Shown: positions 45,201 to 57,600 of the stretch, in pieces
How the letters are laid out: each line of letters opens with the position of its first letter
Position numbering within the stretch: the first letter of the stretch is position 1
From: Scolanthus callimorphus
Taxonomy: Eukaryota; Cnidaria; Anthozoa; Actiniaria; Edwardsiidae
Direction of reading: 5' to 3'
Length of the DNA: 64,000 nucleotides
Assembly (NCBI GenBank): GCA_033964015.1
Contig: CM066923.1
Span: 25,680,168 to 25,744,167, forward strand
Program-made: the position numbers and the translations under genes
The notes under the pieces: generated by a model
The model's input: the letters and a program-made list of their open reading frames with translations, nothing else
What the model was told of the DNA's origin: nothing
Databases searched by the model: none

Positions 45201-48200
45201 GCGGCAGTGTTTTTTTTTTCGAAAAGCCCCCCCCCCAGTCTGAATAACCCCCCCCCCCCCCCCCCCCAGTCTGAATAGGGTTAAGGTGGATCGACCCAGT
45301 AATTTTGTACCCATGCCAACCAATTTTGAACCTCTCATATAAAAACAGGTTGATTTCTATCGCGCAGCCAATATAACACATATACTACTAATAGACTGAA
45401 ATACATGTCAATACAAAAGTTGGGGATATCGGAGTTATAGTATCACGTGACAATCGGGCTACGCCTATTTCTACTCTCAGCCCAGTTTCAAGCTGTAACG
45501 ACATTTTTTCGAAAATGCTCTACGGTACCTCGAGATGGAGTAGTTGCCTCCGTGGTAACCGAAGTTTGATAAAATTCTACTAGACCGATTTGAAGATATT
45601 TTAGGATTTATAAATAATGGCTATAATTTATGTAAAATTCAGTGAAGTGAATAAATGTGTCAGAGTTTGGTACTTCATGGTTATTAATTGCAGGCTTTTA
45701 TAGCCAAATCTATTTGTAATTGTTCAAGGAAGGTCATGCTTTTGATAAAATTAAATATCACGCTGGCACCAACCACCCCCCAAAATGCGTCATCCAAACT
45801 TTGACTCTACATGACTTTCCATCCCAAGTAGCTATTTTGATCAAATTTGGTACATAGGATGACATCACAATGACAAATATTTTCCATTACTTTTGACGTC
45901 ACTATGATGTTTTGTGACGTCACCAGAGATTGCGCAATCGTTTGATCATTTTTACGAATTGGAATATGCACTATTTATGTAATGGCGATGATACACCTCA
46001 GCAAAAGATATTGAAAACCGAAAACCGTTTGTTGATAGCACAAAAAACAGCTGAGTTCTAGTTTTTCAAAGATTGACCCCCTCCCCTCCCCTAAATATTT
46101 TGTTACAGTAACAAATGTATGGTAAAACAAACTTACTGGTAATTTTTTTCGAGTATTTCGTCAATTGAACCGATTTCTGTTGTTAAGTGTCAAGCAAAAT
46201 GGTATCTAAAATCGTATGATTTTAACATTTTGAATTTCGTCCTTAGAGCGAAGATATAAAGCGTTGTTAGATTGTGACGTCATAATCTATGACGTCATGA
46301 GTTTACATTTTTGGATTTTAAACACGGAAAATAGATGATCGAGAATGGAAATGATTGCAATTCTTTTGTTGTCAACTAGTATAACTTATATACTAAGATA
46401 TTTGACTGTGTAATGACGTTACCCTACAAAAATTAATTATTTTGTAATTTTTTCAATTGTTAAGGTAGATCCAACCTTATACGAATCATTAAAAATCATA
46501 ACTCAGCTAATATAAACCCAAAACGCAAACGGTTTTCGATTTTCAGCTTCTCTTTTTATAATCTATCATTGCCGCTACAAAAAGCAAGCAGATTCGACAT
46601 AATAAAAAATAATCCAATAATTACGTCATCCCCAGTGACGTCACAAACACCATGGTGACCACTGAATAGGTGAAAAATGTGTGTCTTCATAATGTTATCC
46701 AATGTACGAAGTTTGGTAAAAATAGCCACAAAGGGTAGAAAGTTATGTCGAGAATTGATTTTTGTCCACGTTTTGATGACTCATTTAGGGGGGTGGTTGG
46801 TCCCAGCGTGTATTTTGCGATTTCGGAAAATATAGAAATGTACGTATCAACATAATTCCTCCACGAATCGGCTCAACGCGAACTTTGGGCCTACTTCCAC
46901 GAAATTTGGTCGGATTTAAAAAATCGTAGTTTTTTTCGCTCCAAAATTTTGGAGCGAAAAAGTAGTATGTGTAGTATGTGTGTATATTGGCCGCGCGATA
47001 GAAATCAACCTGCTTTTGTATGAGAGGTTCAAATTGGTTGGCATGAGTACAAAATTACTGGGTCGATCCACCTTAAATCAAATAGATATTAAAAAGGTGA
47101 ATGCTCCAATGCTTTCCTCGCAGCGAGAGGAGTCCATATGTGCAATAAAAACAGGTACCCCTAGATCATGCTCTGTGAAAATGAGGTCTGAAAAAGGGTT
47201 ATTGGGTAGCGCTACACCCTGAAAAAATTGGGTAGTACAATTGTTTTGACCTCTTCCCCAATTGTAAGATGTTCCCTTTGATACTTACAGATCCAGTCGA
47301 TGCAATGAAGAGCTCTCTCCACAACCTTGCTGCCGACACTTCTAAAAAGGGTGCCTTTACCTTCAAGGTGGACCTAAAAGACAAATTTGAAAATGGGATT
47401 CGTTTATCAACGACCAACAGGCAAGCAGCGGTCTAACGGTACAGTATAAACCTTTCAAACAGACTGGAGATTTTAAATTTATAAACTGTGATACCACCAA
47501 ACTACACAAGGAAAGTGGGAGTGCTTACAAAGTGAACTGCTCGGCGCGGAAAAAGAGCATATTATGTTCTACCCTACAATGAATAATGTACTCGTGGGAG
47601 GAAAGAGTGCGTACGAAGTGAAAACGACACTTTGTCCCGGATGGAAGAGCTGTGCAGGTATGTCCCTTAATTTCTTACGGTAACGGTAACGTAACGGGCG
47701 TTTTCTTTGCTGCTGGGCTGTTTCGGACCTTGTTGATAATCCATGTACGTCTTCCGGTTGAGACAATAAACGCATCTCAATTCCTCACGCGTCACGGTCG
47801 AGCCTGAGGCGACTAGTTGTTTTCGAATAATTTCCCGCAATATGTGTTTTTCTAGAAAGAGACCGGTTCCCTGTCGGAGGTATCATTGGCATTTGTTTTG
47901 GTGTAATCATACTGATCGTCTTGGTGGCGGCACTTATCGTTCGGCGCAGACGCAATACACAGCGATTAGAAAGCCTGCCATCCGTGTGTGCACAAGCGGA
48001 AGACGACCATCAGCACGTGGAGGAAATTGAGTTGGACGTAACGCTGGTCAACATTAAACAAATTAAGGTTTGTGTTTTAACGTTTGTGACAAACAAACAT
48101 GTGCTAAGGGTGTTGTTATATTCGTCGTATTTAACCAGGAGAGGCAAAACAATAACGATAAGAAACTTTACTTCTAGAATCCAATCTTACAAGATGGCGG

Positions 48201-50361
48201 CTCCCTTTTTTGCATGTTGTCTCTCCTACCACCTAGTTCCGCGCGACCTCTAAGCCACAGGGATCACAGACTCAAGAAGGGGCGTACGCAGAATTTTAAA
48301 AAGTTGCAGGGACAGTATTGCGTGTTGCAGGATTTTTCAAATCTAAAGGCCAAGCTCATGAATGCAGTACGGTACTTGTGCAACACGCAATACTGTCCCT
48401 GTAACTTTTTTTTTAAATTTTGCGTACGCTCCTTCTTGAGTCTGTGATCCCTGTGACTTAGAGGAAAAGAGAGCCGCCATAAGAGAGATAAGAGAGCCCC
48501 CAAACTTTGCTGCACGCAAATACGCTGCGTCGCCACTGCTAGTCTTGAGGGAAGGACACTTCTGGTCTCGAGGACCATGTGACCGAACGCTCGTAGAATT
48601 CGCCTCTGTGTCCGGGGTTCGATTCCCAGCTTCGGTTCCAAGGGACTTTTCTCTGCTGCAAGGGTCGTGGATCTTTTGGGTCATTGTTGGTAGATTAGAA
48701 ATTATTCGTCGAGTCTGCCGAAGTCCTTACGAACATGTGCGATTTCACGTCGAGCTAAAGCGATAAGCAACGAATCGTAAACTGCTCGTGCTACTCCTGC
48801 TGATTGGCCACATTTCTTTTGCTTGCACGTTATCGCCTTTGAGGACCATCATTCTAATACTAATACCTCCTGTAACATAAGGCCGCCAGAAAATTCCTAC
48901 ACTTTTCTCTGTTGGTTGCCGCAGTAGTCATTGCCTCTTCATATGATCGGGCAACCTAAATATTTCCTCTCCTTCTCCAGGTCAGTTTCGGTCTTACTTT
49001 CTCCTAACCACCCGTAAAAACGAGATTGCCATCTCGACTATAAGATATCTTTTGTTTATTTTTTTCGAGGGCCGGTAACGAATTCTGCATTCTGATTGGT
49101 TCTCAGAGCGCGCGCGCCGGGGCAATATGTTCCTATCTCTGACCTAGGTCTCAGGGAACTTAAGGCACGGGTCTAACAGCAAAAATGCTAAAAAATACTA
49201 TAAAAAATCCTGCAAGGAAGAGAATATCTAGTGCAAACAGTTATTCGTTAAGGTTGCTCCTCAAGTTGTGACAGTTCTTTTGAAATATTTTGTAACCATG
49301 GTAACCGATTGCATTACCTGACAGAGCGTGACAAAGGCCTTATTTTCTTTGAAGCCACGGGAGGCATGGTAAATCAGTTTGGCCTTTTTTCGAAAGTGGT
49401 TAATAATGTTGACTGTCGGGTGTAAAATACAATTCAAATGAGGATGGCTGTCCAAGCAATTCTGATTTTGAGATAACGAGAAGTATCAAACTACATACCA
49501 GTAAAAACCATGATTGTAAATAACATTTCCAGTCATCCTCATTTGATTTATTTGTGTACCACTATGCTCTTCTAATATCACCAAAAAGAATACGAAATTT
49601 TATTTGTCTTCCTACCCTCCCGAAGAGGTTTATACGAAAATCTATTTTAAGGTCAAAGGTTACGAGATTTGTTGCTATGGAGACCAAATATCGTTAAGGT
49701 GGTTTAGAATGCCAAATGCAATTTAAATTCAACAGCATCCATAAGCATATATAAAACCATTAAGAGATTGACCACCCCCCTTGGTTTTGCGTCCGCCATA
49801 TTGGATTTGCTTTGGACCCGTGCCTTAAGTACCCTGAGGTCACGGTAACCATTTGCGCGCGCTTGTTTTCATCGAAAAAATCAAATTTTAGAGTTGGGAA
49901 AAAATAGGTTATTTACCCCCAGAAAGTAAATAACATTATGTCTTTTTATGCAGGAAGGATCCGAGGGCGAAGACGAGCTTCCCGAGGTCGCGTTTCTGCC
50001 AGATCAGCAAAACAAAGAAGACGTGCCTGCACCCTGCCAGGAAAACGTCACACCACAGGAACCCTTGCAGGAAAAGGAAGAAGGGGAACATCACCCCGTA
50101 ACACCACAAGAACCAGAGAATCAAGAAGAAGAAGGTGGCGTCCAAGAGAAAGAGAAACCCTCGCCAGCGGCACCTTCTGAAGACGAGCAAGATGAAGAAC
50201 CACCACCGAGCACGCCTCTGCTTGAGAAACACGTGGAAGAGTTTCCTACCAAAGATGAGGAGGAAAGAGAAGAAGACGATTCTCTACTACATCATCAACT
50301 GGGTCAATTAAATATGAACAGCTGGCCCATGGCGGGGATTCAGAATAAGGCATATGAGTAG
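40192..50361 (+). CDS. Gene B: paralogue of gene A with two IPT/TIG-like domains
   Basis: The exons are 40192-40270, 42424-42690, 44461-44734, 47291-47657, 47856-48067 and 49954-50361, with the same phases as gene A. The predicted protein is again signal peptide, TIG-like, TIG-like, four-cysteine domain, transmembrane helix and acidic tail. Exons 2 and 5 are intact. Exon 3 has one extra T (near 44560). Exon 4 lacks two single bases (near 47415 and 47541). The tail exon differs from A by one base and ends LLHHQLGQLNMNSWPM...KAYE instead of a tyrosine motif. Intron 2 carries a 21-bp minisatellite. Intron 3 carries an R1 repeat and a 1.8-kb TTAA-flanked element. Similarity to A is very high throughout exons 2-6, so the duplication is recent. 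Expression and function are unknown. Confidence 0.7.
40271..42423. other. Gene B intron 1
   Basis: No supported exon. It is matched almost throughout by 51675-59862 (gene C intron 1), which contains extra insertions. A long poly-G tract lies at about 42259-42289, shortly before the exon 2 acceptor. Confidence 0.6.
42424..42690 (+). CDS. Gene B exon 2, IPT/TIG-like domain 1
   Basis: 267 nt, intact, acceptor atcatag, donor gtgagac. It reads LTTVVKDFQPAIVPIQAV and then the same CRFNDMSMPAV core as A. The GLVM C variant (ATG instead of ACG) near 42591 is the main protein change in the C-terminal half. Confidence 0.75.
42866..44088. repeat. 21-bp minisatellite in gene B intron 2
   Basis: About 55 units of a caccccttacacatcactcat type with variants (ctcgcccct, ctgatccct, cttcatccc). 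Because the unit is a multiple of 3, long TPYTSLL frames appear, but these are not proteins. The same array is at 60301-61266 in gene C. Gene A lacks it. Confidence 0.95.
44461..44734 (+). CDS. Gene B exon 3, IPT/TIG-like domain 2, one-base insertion
   Basis: 274 nt where C has 273. The extra T lies in gtgtttctacg near 44560. Otherwise it is nearly identical to A. The donor is caat|gtaagg. Confidence 0.7.
44925..45280. mobile_element. R1 repeat in gene B intron 3
   Basis: Same shortened R1 as in gene A, ending agtctgaataggg at 45280 where the TTAA-flanked element begins. A second poly-C/agtctgaata unit just before suggests slippage. Confidence 0.7.
45285..47072. mobile_element. 1.8-kb palindromic element with TTAA duplication
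   Basis: Flanked by TTAA on both sides (45281-45284 and 47073-47076). The termini ggtggatcgacccagtaatt and their complement extend as inverted arms of about 105 bp. Further mirrored blocks follow (cacgctggcaccaaccac against gtggttggtcccagcgtg), so most of it is one imperfect hairpin. No transposase frame. TTAA targeting is the piggyBac hallmark. Several TGACGTCA sites lie inside. Gene A carries the empty TTAA. Confidence 0.85.
47291..47657 (+). CDS. Gene B exon 4, membrane-proximal domain, two one-base deletions
   Basis: 367 nt where C has 369. Bases are missing at ttatcaacgacc (A in a run, near 47415) and gctcggcgcgg (G in a run, near 47541) compared with gene A. Apart from that it is almost identical to A exon 4. 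Confidence 0.65.
47856..48067 (+). CDS. Gene B exon 5, transmembrane helix
   Basis: 212 nt, intact. It differs from A at a few residues: ERDRFP at the start, IVRRRRN instead of IVWRRRN after the helix, and RLES for RSES. Confidence 0.8.
48247..48463. repeat. Foldback in gene B intron 5, half of it present in gene A
   Basis: The left arm (cacagggatcacagactcaa, ttgcagggacagtattgcg) is mirrored at 48376-48463. Gene A contains only the left arm (38010-38095) and then continues at the downstream junction. The right arm was gained in B or lost in A. Confidence 0.7.
49000..49953. other. Gene B intron 5, right part
   Basis: No counterpart in gene A between about 49040 and 49940, so it is probably an insertion. 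It contains inverted words (gtcatcctcatttga, caaatgaggatg) near 49430 and 49540 and no supported exon. Confidence 0.4.
49954..50361 (+). CDS. Gene B exon 6, acidic tail, alternative C terminus
   Basis: Same acidic Pro/Glu tail as A to FPTKDEEE, then REEDDSLLHHQLGQLNMN and an end at KAYE. One base fewer than A near 50270 causes the switch. If that base is restored, the frame would again meet a tyrosine motif and the A-type stop. Confidence 0.7.
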   Translation, partial: EGSEGEDELPEVAFLPDQQNKEDVPAPCQENVTPQEPLQEKEEGEHHPVTPQEPENQEEEGGVQEKEKPSPAAPSEDEQDEEPPPSTPLLEKHVEEFPTKDEEEREEDDSLLHHQLGQLNMNSWPMAGIQNKAYE

Positions 50362-50395
50362 TCGTGTACCTAACCAGACAATTAACCCTACAAAA

Positions 50396-50770
50396 AAACA
50401 CAGCAAAAACCACAGCAGCTATGATGGTGAAACTTCGTGACTTTTCCTAAAATTTATCTGGGGACATTTTGGTGTCAATGACATGTCAGGGTCAACGGCC
50501 CAGTTTCCATGGCAACCACTTTTTGACATGCATGTTTTGCAAAACTTGAAAAAAGGTGAATTTTTCATATTTCAAGCTTAATGTTGGACACAATGCCCAA
50601 TTTATGACTATCGGAGCTTGTACTCATTAGTAATTTTTGTATAGGCTAATTAATTTTTGACACAAAATCTTTGGGGGGAGGGGTAGGGGTTTTTTTGTTC
50701 ATTTTACATATGGTCCAAAACTAGTTCTGGGATTCACAAATATCCTTTTTAATTAATTTTTTTGAATGTG
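50396..50770. mobile_element. R1 repeat, inverted, downstream of gene B
   Basis: Reverse complement of the R1 family: aaacttcgtgacttttccta, aatgacatgtcagggtcaac, and the poly-G box near 50670. The equivalent place after gene A lacks it. Confidence 0.7.
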
Positions 50771-51595
50771 AAACACTTCTTTGATGAGTATCAGCCTGAA
50801 AATGTTCTTAAGGTGTTCTTAAAATTTTTTCTTAACATCAAATACTGCATATACTACCAACAGTCAAATAGGAATATGATTGGCAGAAATTAAGCCACAC
50901 CTTGGAAGTCCCCATACAGTACCTGCTGTAGAATCTCTGTGCAATGGTCTATTGATCTACTGTACTCTACCACTAGGTTAATTACTGTACTCGAATCTAA
51001 CTGGCAGCCATTTTTTTTATACAAGAACAATTTTTCATTTTTCAGGCTGAATGTGTTCTTATGTATAAGGTACCTTTTGGCCAAATTTCAGCCTGAGTGT
51101 TCTTAATCCACTTGTTCTTTTATGCGGGTTTTACTGTACTATATTATTTCCCTTTTCCTTGTAAAACGATAAAAAAATCGTTTCTAAAATAACTGTCAGG
51201 ATAAAATCAGTGTTAACATGTGAAAAAGACATGTGAAAAACATGTGAAAAACAGATAAAACTGAATGATTCCCCCAGAGCCCCGAATCTTACCGCTGGCC
51301 AAAAGATGACGGGCTGTGGGTACGAGATGTGGCTCTGTATGGAATCTCGCGCATGCGTCAATGGCTGTCACTAGAGCCTTACCCACGAGGAGACGAGCCG
51401 GGGAGCTCTGGGTTCGATCGCGAGTGGCCAAACATTTTTTTTTGTGCGCAATACTGAGCTGCTCAGCCAATCAGAACTTCTGTCACTCACGGCAAAGACT
51501 GCTACATCAAACTAAATGTCTGCTCTTTAAGTTTAGAAAAGCTGCTTATAAACGGATAACTTTTCTACAAAAGTAGTGATATTGCAAGTGACATA

Positions 51596-51674
51596 ATGGT
51601 GTACCAGAGTAAAACGGCGGCAATAGTCAGGATTTACTTAACTAAAGTGGTGCTTCATTGCGCGTTTTCTATCG
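51596..51674 (+). CDS. Gene C exon 1, signal peptide
   Basis: MVYQSKTAAIVRIY followed by LTKVVLHCAFSI, 79 nt, phase 1, donor gtatgtat. It is very close to gene B's leader. The Lys in the hydrophobic core is a small change that could weaken it. Confidence 0.65.
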
Positions 51675-54600
51675 GTATGTATAGTCATTTTTTTATATAT
51701 ATGTATAAATTACAAACGGGATTCCCGCCACGGGACTGAAAAATCCCAGCTCAAACAGACATAATTCAAATAAGCAGTAAGAATGTGAAAAATTTAGCCT
51801 ATTTTAACTCCCTCTTCTGTTGCTCGTTTTCTCTTGCTAAGCTCGAATTAGTTTAGAGCGACCTTTTGGGTTCTGGTTGTGAGGCTTGAAAACATGCAAT
51901 TTCTTAAATGTCGGCCTTTATTTCCCGATAATAACAAGCTATATTTGTAATACACTAGACTATAGTACATGCAATGTTCTTTCTTATGAATGTCACTGAA
52001 TATCTCATTTTTGAAATTTGATTACAAGGATCAATCGTTATCAATCGTGAACGGCGAGAGCGGGCTTTACGGAATTTGCAAGGGAATGGACGCTTAGAGC
52101 AGCCAATCAGAATGCGCGTACTAGGACGAAAACTAGACGGGTTTGCTCAAGTTTGCTCGTGAGCAAATCTGAAGAAATATGATTAACCATGTAGCGAAAT
52201 TCGAAGCAATTGTGGTGGAGACCGTATTTACCATAGCTGCAATATGGTATGTAAATATTGTCTTCATAACGTTTGCTTCGCGTTTACTAGAGGTTTACAC
52301 CATATTTGCTCAGATTAATGCTCACGAGCAAACTTAAGCAAATCCGTTTTTATTCGTCCAGTCGTTGCCATAAATAAAATCAGATATTATTCGTGAAATT
52401 AATTACTGCACTTATTAGTTGCCGATGAGGCGTTTGAGCTATCTTAAAAGCTTAATTAGACGATTAGAATATAATGAGTCATCATCCAAGACGTTCAGTA
52501 CATTGTTTTCACAGGAGATTTGATGGCTTGCAAATATACAGGCAAAGGCGTGGTGGATAAGTCGCGCGTTAATAACCGGTGTCCTCACGAAGGTTCAGAA
52601 AACAAACGAAAAAAACGGCACACCTTTCAATGCACTCATGCAAGCGTTTTTTAAGGCCAATATCAAAATATGTATGTCACGTCAATATATCACAAATGAG
52701 AAAACAAGCATCGTTAGTTCGTTCCTTGGTCTAAAATCTATTTACAAAATGCATTCCTTTTTTAAATAGACACAAAATCTTATTGCGGGTAGGGGGATTT
52801 TGTTCATTTTTACATATGGTCCAAAACTACAAATATTGTAGCTCTGGGATTCAGAAATATCCTTTTGAATGTGAAACACTTCTTTGATGAGTATTTTGTA
52901 CATTCTGATCATTTTGTTATCATTGAGTATTTATCTGAAGAGTCAAATCGAAATTAAATGAAATCCAAAGATGGCGGATCCAAGATGGCGGACAATATTT
53001 TCAAAATTCGTCATTATGAAGCATGTTTAATAAAATGTATGTGTTAATGTCACAAATTATTACATTTACATAATCTTGATGTTAATGTGTTGGCTTTTAG
53101 AGCATTATTTACCAAGTTTGTCGAAGTTCATTGAAATAACTTAAAAATTCATAAAAACTTAAGAATGACGTTATTGTGACGTCACATTTTGCTCCCACGT
53201 GACAAAAATGGGTGTGGTGATTTGTCTAAGGCTCATGGTCATTGTGTGAAAGTGTGATGATCATCATAGCTCCAGTGGTTCCCGAGATAGAGGGGGGGGG
53301 GGGGGGGGGGGAAGGCGAATTAGCCCCCCCCCCACCAGTCACGGTCAAAAAAGCCCAAGCCCTCTTATAATACCTCAACATCAGTACTCCCTCCGCACCC
53401 AGGCTACGCACTATCACAGAACTGTCAGAACAGACCGCTTAAGAACTTTGTAACTGTCAAGTCTATATAATTGTTAGCTTGCTGTTCTCCATATTGCATT
53501 CCTGTTCCCTCTATTACTGACCACACCTGTAATTTAAGTATATGGCTTACAAGAGGTGCTAATAAACCGATTATTATTATTATTATTCTAAGTTGCCCCT
53601 TACTATGTAGTGACTATTTGAAGCAAAACGTATATTTCTTCTGGTGTGATGTTTTTCTCGTTCTCGTTGTCGCATTTTTAGAGCGTGGAATGTTACCAGT
53701 AAGTTTTCAAACCAGTGCTAGAGGCGATTTTGTTTTTGAGCCGATCCTGGAGGCGATAAAACACGAACACTAAGGTTCTAATGTTTAGGAATCTTAATTG
53801 AAAGTACACTTAGCATATTTCAAATGCATTTTAATGAACACACCACATAATTCACCGGAAGTACTTGAGGCACTTGTGCTGCTAAAATTGTTGGCTACGC
53901 ACGCACGCGCAAATGACATCGAGCGGAACCATAACAGGCCTTTATCACTCACTATTGATTAATAATATCTAATAGTTATCAGTAAAATGGAATCCAATTT
54001 TTGATTCTACACATGCGTATTAGTAAAACTACACAGTTTCAAAACAATTACTTGAAAACTGGCTGAGATATGAATTTTCAAAACTTTGTATTATGGTTGA
54101 CTTTTTACAAAGAAATGTATGGGCAAATGCATTGATGCCTGTCAGCCTCGTTCGATGCATTTTCCCATAGATTTCTTGTAAAAAAAATAGTTCAGAATAC
54201 GAAGTTTTGAAAATTCATATCTCAGCAAGCATTCAAGCAATCTTCACCCAACTTTGCAATTTACTAATACGGATGTGTAGAATTGAAAACTGGATTTCAT
54301 TTTTAATAACTGTTAGATGTTATTAATCAATATTGCGTGAAAAAAACCCTATGAGTGCACGAAACAAAGAATAGATCAAAACTTCTGCATTGAATGAGAA
54401 AAGATTGAAACCTATGAATTATATTGAGGCTTCTATGGTTGCCTCATTTTCCACTAGGGAACTGTATCATTTCTGTATTCTGATGAAGATAAATGTTTCG
54501 TTTTTAATTTGTCAAGTGCCGATCCGTCCGTGACGTGACCTACATGTGTGGGTGTTTCTGGGCGCCTCGGAGCGAGAACCATGACTGCGGCACACACGAA

Positions 54601-57600
54601 CATCGTTTCTCTAGGAAATCTGCAAGTTTTTACGAATTTATGACAATGGGTAGGAAATAAGCTAGCCCGAAAACTTCTTGCATACCAAATATGGTCAAGA
54701 GTAACTAATTTACTCTTCAGGGATATAAAAATTATATCATGTAAAGTACATCCTGATCAATCACTTCTTGGGAGAAGGATTTAAACAAATTTGAGTAAAC
54801 TCCCTTTATTAGAACCAGTTTTAAGCGCAGATGTGAATGGGGCTAATTAGTAATATATAGATTTAGGCACTGCCTAAAAGCGGAGCTCCCAACTAGTATA
54901 AGGAATAAAAGATGGTAGTAGTTAATTGTAGTATCAAAAATACATTTATTATATTTAGACTAATATATTGCCTTTCTGCCTTTTACAAAACACAAAAAGC
55001 ATGAGGACAGCTCAACTAATAAAAATGTAGACACCCGTAGGGCTTGTTCACATGAGGCGAGATATCAACCTCGTCCCCAGGGTCTTGTGGGTAATTTTCA
55101 AGATGGCGGTTGGTCGAGTAGGAAACCCTGGAGGAGGCTGAGTCACATGACCACTGTTTGAAAACATGGGAACGAGGTTGTCCTTTGTTGTGAAACGGTC
55201 ATGTGACTCAGCCTCCCCCAGGGTCTTCTCCCGAGTCAACCACCATTTTGAAAAACGATGGAGAAGACCCTGGGACAACTTTGGCGTAGGGACAAAACTG
55301 GCACCTGTTCCACATGAGAAAAAAAATGCAAGATATCTTGGTGTTGTGGCTAACATATGCGGCACGCACAATCAAGAAAGTTGGCCCAACCCCTGACCTG
55401 TCAAGGAATAGGACAGGGAAATTCTTGTTAGGGCTGTTGTTAGGCCTAACAGACCTAACAGCCCAAACAGCATTGAGAAAACATTCCTTACTCCCACCTC
55501 TTAAAAGACCTGGGGCACAAATTATGATAAACACAACAACCCTAACACCACTTACAGACCTAACAGCCCTAACAGTCTTAGCAGCTCTAACAGTCCTAGC
55601 AGCCCTAACAGAGGGCTGTTAGGTGTTGATCATAATATGTGCCCCGCCTTTTAGGAATGCTTCCTCTCTGCTGTTTAGGACTGTTAGGGCTGTTAGGTTT
55701 GTTGGCTGTTAGGGTTGTCAGGCCAGCCAGGTCTGTTAGGGCTGTAAGGGCTGTAGGTGTTGATCATAATATGTGCCCCGCCTTTAAGACGTGGGAGTAA
55801 GGAATGCTTCCTCCCAGCTGTTTTTCCTAACAGCAGCCCTATGCTGTTTGGGACTGTTAGGCCTGTTAGACCTTACAGCAACCCCTAACAAGAATTGCCC
55901 TGTCCTATTTCTTGACTCATATGACCCCTGAGATAGACAGTTTTATGCTGTCCCTACACAAATACCATATATCTCAGCCCAGAGTTGTCTCGGTCACAAG
56001 TGAATTGTTTGATTTCAACACAGAGGGATTGTCTAGAGGCAAGTCTGGGGATCAAAATATCCCCTAATCCCCATATCTTGCCTCATTTGGTGCCTCAGCT
56101 GTATCCCTGCAAAATATCCGAAAAATATCCCCCTAAAATATTTGGTAATCTTTTCAACCCTAAAAAAGTTTGCAGTTTCAAATTTTGTAATGATTAAATT
56201 TTCAAATTTTCAAATAAATTTCATTGCTTGATTGGCTTGATTTATTTTATTGCTTGGCACATGTCCCACGGCTTACAGTCAGAATTAGCATGCTCCCTGC
56301 TCTTTTCCATACAAATACTGGGGTGGGGGTCACTTTTCAACGCCCTTCTAGGCAGGGGGGACTTTACTTTTTTACTTTTTCCAATACAGCCTACCCCTCT
56401 CAACGAGGATTACTGGCTGGGGGTCAGCTGGGGGACACAATAACCAGGCGACACAATAACTTTCATGATTTATTCAGGACAATATTTATTCCTCAGTGGA
56501 AAAAACTGCATTATCTGACAGAATAGTAAGTAGAATAATTTCACGATAATATTATTGATAGATACACCAGAGAAATTAATATGAGACATTTTACCAGGAT
56601 TCCAGACAATTTTGACAAAGTGGCCAAAAATCCAGTTACTGAAACACTTAGAATCACTTCCTTGATTTTGGTCTATTTTGGAAATGAAATGTATGCCATG
56701 AACAACAAAATGAAAAACGGAGAAATATAATGTCAAAGTTCTCCACCCTGGAGTACTACAATGAACTCTATGTCGACCCAATTCTATAAAAACCCTCAGC
56801 TGTATATTGAAACAGGTTGCCATCTAGATTTCATAATGGAAATAACACAAGTTACTATACTTGCGTGCAGACCCTTCAAAAGATATTGGACCAGACACTA
56901 CTCCTGGCCATACGGGTGCTAAGCAGAAGGCCACAAAGTCCAAAGTGTTCCAAATACATAACTCCATATTATGGGTGGAGCAATTTTGTAGAAGGGTCTG
57001 AAATTGGGGGGGGGGGGGGGGGGGGGGGTGGGAGAGAAAATAGAAATGAGACTGAAAAACAAAATAATTTCTGTTTGAGGGGGCATGCTCCCCCTGAGAA
57101 AAGTTTGAAAAACTTGGATCAAGATACTTCTATTGGGTTTTTGAAAGAGGTGAAAACAATGAAACTACGGCAGAAACATATAACAGAGGTTCTCTTCATT
57201 CTGATCCAACAGAAATGGGAAAACGTTCTGTGCACTCTGCTGACTTTCCTTTGAGCAAGGAAAATATTATTGATGCATAACATTTAACTTATATTTGGCT
57301 GGGGACAACCGGTTACGCACTAGTCAATTGAAACCCCCACCCCTAGGGACCCGGGGAAGGGTTGGGGATTTGATTTTAACCCTGAACAAAAGCTGTTTAA
57401 GTCCCCACTCCATCGGGAGGAAATTCCTGTGAAATGCCCCTACCCTTGGGGCCTCCGAAATCACCTTTTACTTGCAAGCATCAAAGAAAGAACACACCTT
57501 TCTATGATCGTCAAAGGGGAGTGGGCCTCAGCTAGTGTGGTGTCCTATATGAAACAAGGGATGCAAGTACAGAAAATGCATTAAAATCGAATGATTCCAA

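Noticed and set aside
45196..45381. Gly-rich minus-strand frames across poly-C tracts (also near 30935, 56919 and 59138)
   Set aside because: They arise from homopolymer G/C runs inside repeats and have no domain or splice support.
55314..55622. Plus-strand frame of LTALTVLAALT type
   Set aside because: Produced by the cctaacag repeat words of a foldback element. It has no counterpart in other copies.
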